Assembly: GCA_903909415.1 (NCBI GenBank)
Contig: CAIVVS010000304.1
Location: 1-5,275, forward strand
Reading direction: 5' to 3'
DNA: 5,275 nt
Source: an uncultured Pseudomonadota bacterium
Lineage (GTDB): Bacteria; Pseudomonadota; Gammaproteobacteria; Burkholderiales; SG8-39
A program made the position numbers and the translations under genes. The notes beneath the pieces are model-generated. The model saw nothing but the letters and a program-made list of their open reading frames with translations. It was not told where the DNA came from and ran no database searches. Positions 1 through 4,763 of the stretch are shown here, piece by piece; position 1 is the first letter of the stretch; each line of letters opens with the position of its first letter.

Positions 1-2
1 AA

Positions 3-377
3 GGCCTGGTCGTGGTCCATCCCAACTGGTGGGGGCATCCCCCGGCCGTGCTGGTCGGATGGATCGACCGCGTCATCCGCCCCGGCGTGGCCTACGACCT
101 CGCGGTGGGCGAGGACGGTGCCCGCACCAGACATGTCGGGCTGCTGAAAGTGCGCACCGCGCTGGTGTTCAACACCGCCGACACCACGCCCGAGGCGGAG
201 CAGGCGAAGTTCGGCGACACGCTGGGCGTGCTGTGGAAGACCTACATCGCCGGCCTGGGTGGCATCCCCGACATGCGGCGGCGCTCCTTCGGGGTCATGG
301 GCACGAGCACGCCGGAAATGCGAGCGGCGTGGCTGGAGGAGGTGCGCAATACGGTGGCGGGCGCCTTCGGGCCGTAA
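3..377 (+). CDS. NAD(P)H:quinone oxidoreductase, flavodoxin-like fold (C-terminal part, 5' truncated)
   Basis: This is the C-terminal 124 residues of an FMN- or FAD-dependent NAD(P)H oxidoreductase of the Flavodoxin_2 type (KefF, MdaB and NQO1 relatives). These cytosolic enzymes reduce quinones by two electrons. The frame is already open at the left window edge, and the true start lies outside. The diagnostic stretch is near the beginning: HPNWWGHPPAVLVGWIDRV followed by AYDL. It matches the family pattern P-x-W-W/F-x-x-P-A-x-L-K-G-W-x-D-R-V...AY, which shapes the flavin and substrate pocket. Downstream, a beta strand (TALVFNTADT) and a closing segment with GGIPDMRRRSFGV fit the rest of the fold. 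The gene ends with TAA at 375-377 and converges on imuB. Family assignment is firm, but the substrate is not determinable. Nothing seen ties it to the SOS genes. Confidence 0.85.
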   Translation, partial: GLVVVHPNWWGHPPAVLVGWIDRVIRPGVAYDLAVGEDGARTRHVGLLKVRTALVFNTADTTPEAEQAKFGDTLGVLWKTYIAGLGGIPDMRRRSFGVMGTSTPEMRAAWLEEVRNTVAGAFGP

Positions 378-574
378 CCAGGGCGGACGGGTTGTCGTTT
401 CGGGGCGGCAGGGAATGGCAGTGGCGGCCTCGCGGTGAGTCCGGCAAGGCACCAGTGCTCACGTGCTGTCCTTCCGTGGCCGTTTTCCCCGGTTGGGAAG
501 TTCCGCTCGCATCCGCTGCTTGACCCGGCCGCGGGCCGGTGGCGGCGCGGGGCGCTTCGCGCGCGGCTTGCGAC
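378..574. other. Convergent intergenic gap without a gene
   Basis: This 197-base gap separates the stop of the oxidoreductase gene (+) from the stop of imuB (-). Short open frames cross it, but none has a ribosome binding site or a recognisable product. No T-tract terminator is visible for either gene. The only clear secondary structure is the GC hairpin at 525-539. This is where dnaE2 would be expected to begin in the common lexA-imuA-imuB-dnaE2 arrangement, and no trace of it is visible. Confidence 0.6.
525..539. repeat. Short GC-rich inverted repeat, possible transcription-end hairpin
   Basis: CCGGCC (525-530) and GGCCGG (534-539) are perfect inverted arms around a 3-base loop (GCG), about 35 bases past the imuB stop on the minus strand. 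The hairpin could assist transcript termination or 3'-end protection for either convergent gene. Neither side carries a T run, so it is not a classical intrinsic terminator. A palindrome this short can also occur by chance in DNA this GC-rich. Confidence 0.3.
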
Positions 575-2113
575 TCAGGAAAACAAGCCGTGCAAATACC
601 ATTGCCCGCCCTCGATCGCACGGCGTTCGCGGTACACCCAGACCAGGGCTTCGGCGGGGGTCTTGGCGACGAAGTAATCGCGCGCCACGTCATGGCCGTC
701 CCACCAGCCGGTCTCGATGCGCTCGGGGCCGGCCAGCAGCGTGAGCGGGCCGTGCTCATGCTGCGGCAGCGCGTCGCGCTCGGGCAACGGGCGCGGTGCT
801 TCCAGCAGCCAGAACGGGCGCATGCCGAATTCCAGCGCGAGCTGCGACTCGATGTCCTCGTCGGACTGCGCCTTGGCGCGCCTTGAGGGCTTCGCCTGTG
901 GGCTGCTGATGACTGCCGTGGTCGTGGTCTGCTCCGGCCGGTGTTCCGGGCGTTCCTCGATCGCCTGCACCGACTCCGGGCCGAGCCGGGCACGAAGGCG
1001 CTCGATCAGGCGCGGCCAGGCATGCGTGCCGGCTTCGGGCGAATCCGGCGCGTCTGGGAACAGGCTCTGCTCGCTGCCGCCCAGCGGCTGGATGTCGTCG
1101 GCGTCCAGGCGCAGGCCGCGCACCGGCTCGCGCAGCGACAGCACGCCCAGGCGCTCGCGCAGCAGGAGCATGAAGTGGCCGGCATCGCGCGACGGCGCGA
1201 CCAGGCCGACGGAGACGTCGGTGAAGCGCGGCGATTCTCCCGCACGGTTGGCGTGCCCCATGCGCAACACGAAGCGTTGCACGCCGCTGGCGCGCGCGCC
1301 GAGGTAGCCGGCGAACTGCGCGACCAGGCGCTGGGTGGCGAACAGCAAGGCCTCGGTCTGGGTGACTTCGGCCGGCAGTTCCAGGCTGGCGGTGAAGCGC
1401 GCCGGCGCGGTGAAGGGGGTGCGCGGGTCGGGCAGCACGCCCATGGCGCGGCCGAGTTCATCCAGCAGGCGCTGGCCGAAGCGCCGCGCCAGTCCGTCGC
1501 GCGGCTGCGCGAGCAGGTCGCCGATGTCGCGCAGGCCCAGTGTCTGGAAGGCCTGCTCGAACGCGGGCTCGCAGCGCATCACGGCCACCGGCAGCGCGCA
1601 GACGGCTTCGCGCAGGGCGTCCTTGTCTTCGGGAAACAGGACGGTCTCGGGCGCATCGTCAGAAGCCGACTGCGCCCGCGCAGCCCACGCCGCCGCGGTG
1701 GGCGTGGGCGCACCGGCCAGGCGGATGGAAAAGCCCATCGCCTGCATGCCCTCGCGCAGCTTCGCCAGCAGCGCGTCGCGCCCGCCGAAGAGCTTGATGC
1801 TGCCTTCGATCTCCAGCAACAGGGTGTCGGGGAAATCCAGCGCCACGGACGAGGTGAACTGCCCGGCCCATGCGGCCACGCCCAGCAGCGCCTCGGTCTC
1901 GCCCGATGGATCGCGCTCGCGCACGCGCAACTGCGGCACCAGCGCCATGGCGGCCGACAAGCCCATGCCGGGATGCAGCCCGCGGGCGAGGGCCTTGCGG
2001 TCGCAGTCGATCAGCCGCTGGCGGGCGATGACCGCGAAGGGCTCAGCCGGTTGCCACCCACGGCTGAACAGTTCCAGCGGCAGATGCGGCAGCTGCAATG
2101 CGATCCAGTACAT
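575..2113 (-). CDS. imuB: ImuB, Y-family DNA polymerase-like mutasome protein
   Basis: ImuB is the hub of the SOS-induced ImuA-ImuB-DnaE2 mutasome. It links the error-prone polymerase DnaE2 to the beta sliding clamp. The 512-residue product fits the family length. It opens with the typical MYWIALQLPHLPLELF start, which fixes initiation at 2113 although the frame runs open to 2272. By eye alignment, the metal-binding D-x-D of Pol IV is replaced by A-L-Q (residues 5-7). The SIDE-like motif is degenerate near residues 94-97 (FPDT), followed by LLLEIEGS and KLFGG. This fits the known catalytic inactivity of ImuB. Helix-hairpin-helix-like sequence spans about 187-224 and the little finger about 238-345. 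A polar linker covers 383-420, and the conserved ImuB C-terminus follows (MRPFWLLEAPRPL, ETGWWDG, ARDYFVA, WYLHGLF). Clamp-motif candidates are QSLF (349-352) and QLALEF (424-429). The start overlaps imuA by 71 bases, with no clear Shine-Dalgarno sequence. No dnaE2 follows. Confidence 0.93.
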   Translation of the reverse strand: MYWIALQLPHLPLELFSRGWQPAEPFAVIARQRLIDCDRKALARGLHPGMGLSAAMALVPQLRVRERDPSGETEALLGVAAWAGQFTSSVALDFPDTLLLEIEGSIKLFGGRDALLAKLREGMQAMGFSIRLAGAPTPTAAAWAARAQSASDDAPETVLFPEDKDALREAVCALPVAVMRCEPAFEQAFQTLGLRDIGDLLAQPRDGLARRFGQRLLDELGRAMGVLPDPRTPFTAPARFTASLELPAEVTQTEALLFATQRLVAQFAGYLGARASGVQRFVLRMGHANRAGESPRFTDVSVGLVAPSRDAGHFMLLLRERLGVLSLREPVRGLRLDADDIQPLGGSEQSLFPDAPDSPEAGTHAWPRLIERLRARLGPESVQAIEERPEHRPEQTTTTAVISSPQAKPSRRAKAQSDEDIESQLALEFGMRPFWLLEAPRPLPERDALPQHEHGPLTLLAGPERIETGWWDGHDVARDYFVAKTPAEALVWVYRERRAIEGGQWYLHGLFS

Positions 2114-2876
2114 GGGGGAGGGCTTTCGCTTGTCTTGGTTCAGGATTCTGGAGGGGCGCGGCGGGCACCGTGCCGGCACGGCCCTGCGCGAAGGCGGTGA
2201 GCAGCACAGGATGCACCGCCGGCGCGCCGCGGCGCTTGCCGATGCGCAGCGACAGGCCACCGGCCTGCGCATCCAGGCTGATGCGCAGCACCGCGGGCGA
2301 GGGCTCGGGCAGCGCGGACTGGGGACGGAACACGAAGGCGGCGGCGTGCGAGCCTTCCGCGGCCAGCGTCAGGCGGCGCAGGTCGGCATAACGCGGCGCA
2401 TCGCGCTTCAGGCCGGGCCAGACCAGCACCGCGCCGCAGGCGCGCGAGGCCAGCGCCTGTTCCGCCGCCCAGAGGGCATCGCGCCCGGGCGCGACGTTCA
2501 CCACCAGCAGTTGCGCGAGGTCGATGCCGGCGGCGGCCAGCGCCGGGGCGTAGGGCTGGTGCGGCGGGGCGATCCAGACCACGCGACGGGGCAGGGTGGT
2601 GGCGCGGGCCTTGGCCGGGGCGGGGCTGGTCAGCCGCGCCAGCGCCGGTCCCAGCAGGCGGAGTTCGCCTATGCCTTCATGCGCGGGCATGAGTTCGGTG
2701 AGCGCGCCCACCGGCCAGCCGCCGCCGGGGAGTTCCGCATCCAGCAACTCGAAGCCGCTGCCAAGCACCGTTTGGCCCGCGGCATGGGCGAGGTCGGCCC
2801 CGCGCCACAGGCGCGGATGGCTGAGCGCGGCGAGCGCGGGCCGGACCGTTGAAGCCGCTGATGCAACGGCGCCCAT
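2043..2876 (-). CDS. imuA: ImuA, translesion synthesis-associated RecA-like protein
   Basis: ImuA is an accessory factor for ImuB/DnaE2 damage-induced mutagenesis and belongs to the RecA/SulA-like superfamily. The 277-residue product shows family signatures in order. These are WRG (24-26), GFELLDAELPGGGWPVGALTEL (41-62), GIGELRLLGPALARL (68-82), WIAPPHQPYAPALAAAGID (101-119), LWAAEQAL (135-142), VLVWP (150-154), LRRLTLAAE (166-174), SPAVLRI (193-199) and KRRG (213-216). The place where RecA carries its Walker A loop (64-71, PAHEGIGE) has no GKT/GKS, so ATP binding in the RecA manner looks unlikely. The start ATG shares its A with the lexA stop (TGATG), which points to translational coupling. 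After KRRG there is an unusually long tail of about 60 residues rich in Ala, Pro and Gln. Its last 23 or so residues are encoded inside the 5' end of imuB. Confidence 0.9.
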   Translation of the reverse strand: MGAVASAASTVRPALAALSHPRLWRGADLAHAAGQTVLGSGFELLDAELPGGGWPVGALTELMPAHEGIGELRLLGPALARLTSPAPAKARATTLPRRVVWIAPPHQPYAPALAAAGIDLAQLLVVNVAPGRDALWAAEQALASRACGAVLVWPGLKRDAPRYADLRRLTLAAEGSHAAAFVFRPQSALPEPSPAVLRISLDAQAGGLSLRIGKRRGAPAVHPVLLTAFAQGRAGTVPAAPLQNPEPRQAKALPHVLDRIAAAASAAGTVQPWVATG

Positions 2877-3526
2877 CAGAAGCCCTTGCCGTTCCTCAGC
2901 AGGCCGACGGCCAGGCCTTCGATGGCGAGCGGCTCGTTGCGTGTGTCCACCACGATGTCCTTGAACTCGGGGTTCTCGGCGCGCAGCTCGACCACGTGGC
3001 CGCGGCGCTGGTAGCGCTTGACCGTGACCTCGTCGCCTACGCGCGCCACCACGATCTGGCCGGCGCGCGCTTCCTGCTGGCGGTGCACGGCAAGCAGGTC
3101 GCCGTCGAGGATGCCGGCATCGCGCATGCTCATGCCGCGCACCTTGAGCAGGTAGTCGGCGCGCGGCTGGAACAGCGCCGGGTCCATGGGCACGTGGCGT
3201 TCGATGTGTTCCTCGGCGAGGATGGGCGAGCCGGCGGCGACGCGGCCGATCAGCGGCAGGCCGATGGCCTCGGCGATGCGCTCGCTCGCGTCCTCGGCGG
3301 TGTGGCCGATGCGCTGGCCGGCCAGCCGGATGCCGCGCGAGGCGCCCTCGACCAGCTCGATCGCGCCGCGCTTGGCGAGGTTGCGCAGGTGTTCCTGCGC
3401 AGCGTTGGGGGAGCTGAAGCCGAAGGCGGCCTGGATCTCCGCGCGCGTGGGCGGCATGCCCTCGGATTCGATGTTGCGGCGGATGAAGTCGAGGATCTTC
3501 TGCTGCTTGTCGGTCAGTTCGTCCAT
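2876..3526 (-). CDS. lexA: LexA, SOS response repressor and self-cleaving protease
   Basis: LexA is a dimeric repressor of damage-response genes. RecA filaments on single-stranded DNA stimulate its self-cleavage. The product has 216 residues against 202 in E. coli. The N-terminal winged helix carries [19 protein letters not shown] (26-44), very close to the E. coli recognition helix. This agrees with the E. coli-type CTGT-N8-ACAG boxes upstream. The scissile bond is Ala98-Gly99 in RVAAGSP. The catalytic dyad is Ser133 (GMSMRD) and Lys170 (EVTVKRY). Spacings of 35 and 37 residues equal those in E. coli (Ala84, Ser119, Lys156), so the protein should be fully cleavable. I chose the start at 3526 because [12 protein letters not shown] matches the family N-terminus and a GGGAG lies 6 bases upstream. 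The ATG at 3592 would precede almost the whole leader. The gene heads the lexA-imuA-imuB operon and should repress itself. Confidence 0.97.
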   Translation of the reverse strand: MDELTDKQQKILDFIRRNIESEGMPPTRAEIQAAFGFSSPNAAQEHLRNLAKRGAIELVEGASRGIRLAGQRIGHTAEDASERIAEAIGLPLIGRVAAGSPILAEEHIERHVPMDPALFQPRADYLLKVRGMSMRDAGILDGDLLAVHRQQEARAGQIVVARVGDEVTVKRYQRRGHVVELRAENPEFKDIVVDTRNEPLAIEGLAVGLLRNGKGF

Positions 3527-3532
3527 GGCGCG

Positions 3533-3537
3533 CTCCC
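3533..3537 (-). promoter_or_regulatory. Ribosome binding site of lexA
   Basis: GGGAG on the minus strand lies 6 bases before the ATG at 3526. It supports this start over the upstream in-frame ATG at 3592. Confidence 0.65.
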
Positions 3538-3578
3538 AAGCTGTCGCGGGTTCGATTCCGTAGGTTCGGTCAGGCTGG

Positions 3579-3594
3579 CTGTATGCCTGCACAG
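3579..3594. promoter_or_regulatory. LexA (SOS) box 2, lexA-proximal
   Basis: CTGTATGCCTGCACAG is a perfect CTGT-N8-ACAG LexA operator. The core is less AT-rich than in the E. coli consensus, so it may be the weaker of the two sites. It begins immediately downstream of the predicted lexA start point (about 3595), where bound LexA would block promoter escape. Only 2 bases separate it from the second box, so the centres are 18 bases apart. Confidence 0.85.
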
Positions 3595-3596
3595 TG

Positions 3597-3612
3597 CTGT
3601 ATTTATATACAG
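3597..3612. promoter_or_regulatory. LexA (SOS) box 1, overlapping the lexA -10 element
   Basis: CTGTATTTATATACAG matches the E. coli-type LexA operator with perfect CTGT and ACAG arms and an all-A/T 8-base core. It contains the predicted -10 hexamer of the lexA promoter (3602-3607), so LexA binding would exclude RNA polymerase. It also lies upstream of the divergent yedK gene, about 97 bases before its ATG. Confidence 0.93.
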
Positions 3613-3630
3613 TTAACCCGCGCTTGGCAA
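3602..3630 (-). promoter_or_regulatory. Sigma-70 promoter of the lexA-imuA-imuB operon
   Basis: On the minus strand, TTGCCA (3630-3625, 5 of 6 to consensus) is followed by a 17-base spacer and TATAAA (3607-3602, 5 of 6). Transcription would begin near 3595, giving a leader of about 69 bases before the lexA ATG. The -10 lies inside LexA box 1 and the start point abuts box 2, the expected layout for an autoregulated SOS operon. Confidence 0.8.
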
Positions 3631-3654
3631 GTCACTGCCGGTTTTAGGTATAAG
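3624..3654 (+). promoter_or_regulatory. Possible distal promoter for yedK
   Basis: On the plus strand, TTGGCA (3624-3629, 5 of 6) overlaps the lexA -35 back to back. The -10 choice is imperfect: GGTATA (3647-3652) gives a 17-base spacer, while the better TATAAG (3649-3654) gives 19. If used, it would start near 3660 and give an AT-rich leader of about 50 bases. LexA bound at box 1 would sit about 12 bases upstream of this -35. Confidence 0.3.
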
Positions 3655-3673
3655 CCGCTGTTTTAATTAATTA

Positions 3674-3702
3674 TTTAGACGCCCTTTCCAAGGCGCTAGA
3701 AT
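3674..3702 (+). promoter_or_regulatory. Possible proximal promoter for yedK giving a leaderless transcript
   Basis: TTTAGA (3674-3679, 4 of 6), a 17-base spacer and TAGAAT (3697-3702, 5 of 6) form a plausible sigma-70 promoter. The usual distance from the -10 would put the start point at about 3709, the A of the yedK ATG. No convincing Shine-Dalgarno sequence precedes that ATG. The nearest candidate, AAGG at 3690-3693, is 15 bases away. Confidence 0.45.
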
Positions 3703-3708
3703 GCCGGC

Positions 3709-4479
3709 ATGTGTGGCCGCTATGCCCTGCATTCCCATCCTGACGTGGTCGCCCTGCAGTTCGGCCTGGGCGTGCTGCCGGCTGCCGCGCTGGCGGCGAT
3801 GGTGCCGCGCTACAACATCGCGCCGACCCAGGACGCGCCCATCGTGCGCTTCGACCCGGAGCGCGGCCGCGAACTGGTGGTGGCGCGCTGGGGACTGGTG
3901 CCGGCCTGGGCCAAGGACGTGAGCATGGGCGCGAAGATGATCAATGCGCGCGCCGAGACGGTGGCGGAGAAGCCCTCGTTCCGCAGCGCCTGGCGCAAGC
4001 GCCGCTGCCTGGTGCCGGCCGACGGCTGGTATGAATGGAACGAGGAGGGCGGCAAGCGCCAGCCCTGGTACCTGCACCCACTGGATGGCAGGCCCGCGGC
4101 GCTGGCCGGCATCTGGGAGCAGTGGCACGCGCCCGACGGCGGCATGCTGGAGACCTATTCGCTGATCACCACCGAGCCGAACGCCGACGCCGCCCAGGTG
4201 CACGACCGCATGCCGGTGGTGGTAGACCCGTCGCAGTTCTCGCTCTGGCTGGAGGGCAGCGCCGAGCAGGCCGCGCCCTTGCTGCGCGCGATGCCGGTGG
4301 GGCGCATCGGCTTCCACCGCGTGGACCGGCGCATGAGCAGCGGGCGGGTGGATGACGCGCAGTGCATCGTGCAGGTCGGCGCGCCCGAGCCGGTGGCGGC
4401 CGTACCGAAGAAGAAAAAGGCTGCGGCAGGGCAGGCCGATGACGAATCCGGCGAGGACCGGCAGGGGCGGTTGCTATAA
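3709..4479 (+). CDS. yedK: SRAP-domain abasic-site crosslinking protein (YedK/HMCES family)
   Basis: SRAP proteins bind abasic sites in single-stranded DNA and trap them as a covalent thiazolidine link to the N-terminal cysteine, shielding them from strand breakage. The 256-residue product starts MCGRYALH, so Met removal would expose the catalytic Cys2. This requirement fixes the start at 3709. The other active-site positions are present by alignment to E. coli YedK: Asn79 in INARAET, Glu109 in ADGWYEW and His165 in VHDRMPV. Further family motifs are NIAPTQ (36-41), RWGLVPAWAKD (60-70) and AGIWEQW (133-139). The core ends near residue 222. A tail of about 30 residues follows, with KKKK (234-237) and then an acidic stretch, absent from the 222-residue E. 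coli protein. The gene is divergent from lexA and shares its 182-base control region. LexA control is plausible but unproven. Its TAA stop lies inside the next gene's -10 element. Confidence 0.95.
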   Translation: MCGRYALHSHPDVVALQFGLGVLPAAALAAMVPRYNIAPTQDAPIVRFDPERGRELVVARWGLVPAWAKDVSMGAKMINARAETVAEKPSFRSAWRKRRCLVPADGWYEWNEEGGKRQPWYLHPLDGRPAALAGIWEQWHAPDGGMLETYSLITTEPNADAAQVHDRMPVVVDPSQFSLWLEGSAEQAAPLLRAMPVGRIGFHRVDRRMSSGRVDDAQCIVQVGAPEPVAAVPKKKKAAAGQADDESGEDRQGRLL

Positions 4480-4480
4480 T
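4472..4480 (+). promoter_or_regulatory. Extended -10 promoter for the DUF3460 gene
   Basis: TGC-TATAAT combines a perfect -10 hexamer (4475-4480) with the TG extension one base upstream, which can compensate for a poor -35. No good -35 is visible near 4452-4457. Transcription would begin about 4487, leaving a leader of roughly 36 bases. The yedK TAA stop (4477-4479) lies within the hexamer, and 5-base inverted arms flank it (GCGGT 4467-4471, ACCGC 4482-4486). Confidence 0.6.
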
Positions 4481-4508
4481 CACCGCACCTCACCGCCGCA
4501 TCGCCAGC

Positions 4509-4513
4509 AAGGA
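4509..4513 (+). promoter_or_regulatory. Ribosome binding site of the DUF3460 gene
   Basis: AAGGA lies 9 bases before the ATG at 4523. It selects this start over upstream in-frame ATGs that would run back into yedK. Confidence 0.7.
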
Positions 4514-4522
4514 CGCAAGCAC

Positions 4523-4714
4523 ATGGCCAAGCCCTACGAATCCGACCTCACGCGCATGATGCGTGAGCTGCTCGCGCAGAAGCCGCAGATCGTCGAGGAA
4601 CAGAAGAAGGGCCGCGCGCTGTGGTGGGACAAGAAGCTCGACGCCGACACCCAGCGCCGCGCCGATGAATCGAACGTCCCCCAACAGGGCTACGTCTATC
4701 AAACCAAAGGCTGA
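4523..4714 (+). CDS. DUF3460 family small protein
   Basis: The 63-residue hydrophilic product begins MAKPYESDLTRMMRELL and contains KPQIVEEQKKGRALWWDK and a C-terminal QGYVYQTKG. I recognise this as DUF3460, a family of about 60 residues known mainly from Betaproteobacteria, with the pattern YESDxT...EEQxxGRALxWDK...R.ES.V.QQ.YVYQT. Its function is not known. It has no signal peptide or membrane segment, and the charged first half looks helical, so it is probably a small cytosolic protein. The start is supported by AAGGA 9 bases upstream and the family N-terminus. It appears to have its own promoter at the end of yedK. It may be co-transcribed with the lipoprotein gene starting 49 bases downstream, since no terminator is visible between them. 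Confidence 0.85.
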   Translation: MAKPYESDLTRMMRELLAQKPQIVEEQKKGRALWWDKKLDADTQRRADESNVPQQGYVYQTKG

Positions 4715-4763
4715 GAAGCGGGCTGCGAATCGGGCTGGGGACCGGACCATCCCGGCCGGCCCG

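Noticed and set aside
378..574. Classical intrinsic terminator between imuB and the oxidoreductase gene
   Set aside because: The best hairpin (525-539) has no T-tract on either side, and other inverted repeats in the gap are 4 bases or shorter in stem.
2114..2272. Longer ImuB beginning at 2272
   Set aside because: The extra 53 residues are Arg/Ala/Cys-rich and lie inside imuA. The conserved ImuB N-terminus is MYWIALQLP at 2113.
941..2852. Long plus-strand open frames (941-2200 and 1335-2852) antisense to imuB and imuA
   Set aside because: They show no recognisable domain, are Arg/Ala/Gln/Ser-rich, and mirror conserved proteins on the other strand. Long antisense frames are expected in GC-rich coding DNA.
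2876..3539. ImuA frame staying open upstream through the whole of lexA on the minus strand
   Set aside because: ImuA homology starts only after 2876, and the upstream translation is low-complexity shadow of LexA. The TGATG start is clearly preferable to a fusion.
3527..3592. LexA start at the upstream in-frame ATG (3592)
   Set aside because: It would add 22 residues not found in LexA proteins, lies just 3 bases after the predicted transcription start, and lacks a ribosome site. The start at 3526 has GGGAG and the family N-terminus.
2849..3616. 255-codon plus-strand open frame antisense to lexA
   Set aside because: It is the mirror of the strongly conserved LexA coding sequence, has no ribosome site, and its translation matches nothing recognisable.
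3658..3673. Third LexA box starting with CTGT in the AT-rich patch upstream of yedK
   Set aside because: Only the left half-site is present. The expected right arm ACAG is missing, so it is not a credible operator.
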